This document shows, piece by piece, positions 63,961 to 64,000 of a stretch of 64,000 bases of DNA (its first letter is position 1; each line of letters opens with the position of its first letter). Made by a program: the position numbers and the translations under genes. The stretch comes from Riptortus pedestris (lineage: Eukaryota > Arthropoda > Insecta > Hemiptera > Alydidae). The notes beneath the pieces are model-generated. The model searched no databases. It worked only from the letters and a program-made list of their open reading frames with translations, and was not told the origin of the DNA. Where the stretch lies: the NCBI GenBank assembly GCA_019009955.1, contig CM032232.1, forward strand, positions 52,949,001 through 53,013,000, given 5' to 3'.

Positions 63961-64000
63961 AAATGCGATTAATTGTGAGTCATACCAACAGGTGGGAAAT

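Overview
This is a gene-poor, AT-rich eukaryotic window made almost entirely of repeats. I found no intact host gene, tRNA or rRNA gene. The source is probably an arthropod, most likely an insect. The clues are a Helitron helicase remnant, short-element tails of the kind common in insect genomes, an LTR promoter with a TATA box and TCAGTT initiators at arthropod spacing, and an R4/Dong-like retrotransposon flanked by TAA repeats. The species cannot be named from this sequence.

Dispersed elements fill most of the window. Family A is non-coding and hairpin-ended, with 20 or more fragments on both strands and (TA)n at a fixed internal position. Family B is about 1.3 kb with an internal ~296-bp tandem unit. 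A tRNA-derived SINE has an (AAT)n tail and about ten copies. A third small family carries a hammerhead-ribozyme-like fold and tends to occur as inverted pairs. There are also three LTRs of one LTR-retrotransposon family, two TIR/foldback elements, a separate 244-bp SINE-like insertion with a clean 13-bp target duplication, and broken coding remnants of a Helitron, an RTE-like element and two or three restriction-like-endonuclease (RLE) retrotransposons.

Layout: 1-9 kb holds SINE and family A fragments plus one family B copy, ending in a near-perfect 293-bp palindrome (8889-9181). 9-17 kb holds an LTR, the Helitron scrap, a long family A copy, two TIR elements and a 49-bp tandem array. 17-31 kb is family A, SINE, LTR and family B among anonymous sequence. 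31-38 kb holds the RLE and RTE-like remnants. 42.3-47.1 kb is a tandem array, first 829-bp units and then a 23-bp minisatellite. 49.2-51.1 kb is a second array with a 142-bp higher-order unit. 51-64 kb is mixed SINE, family A and ribozyme-like pieces with two GC-richer islands of unknown origin.

Nothing here forms an operon or pathway. The interest lies in the repeats: a paired ribozyme-like palindrome, a retrotransposon that lands in TAA tracts, microsatellites carried by a mobile family, and nested tandem arrays.
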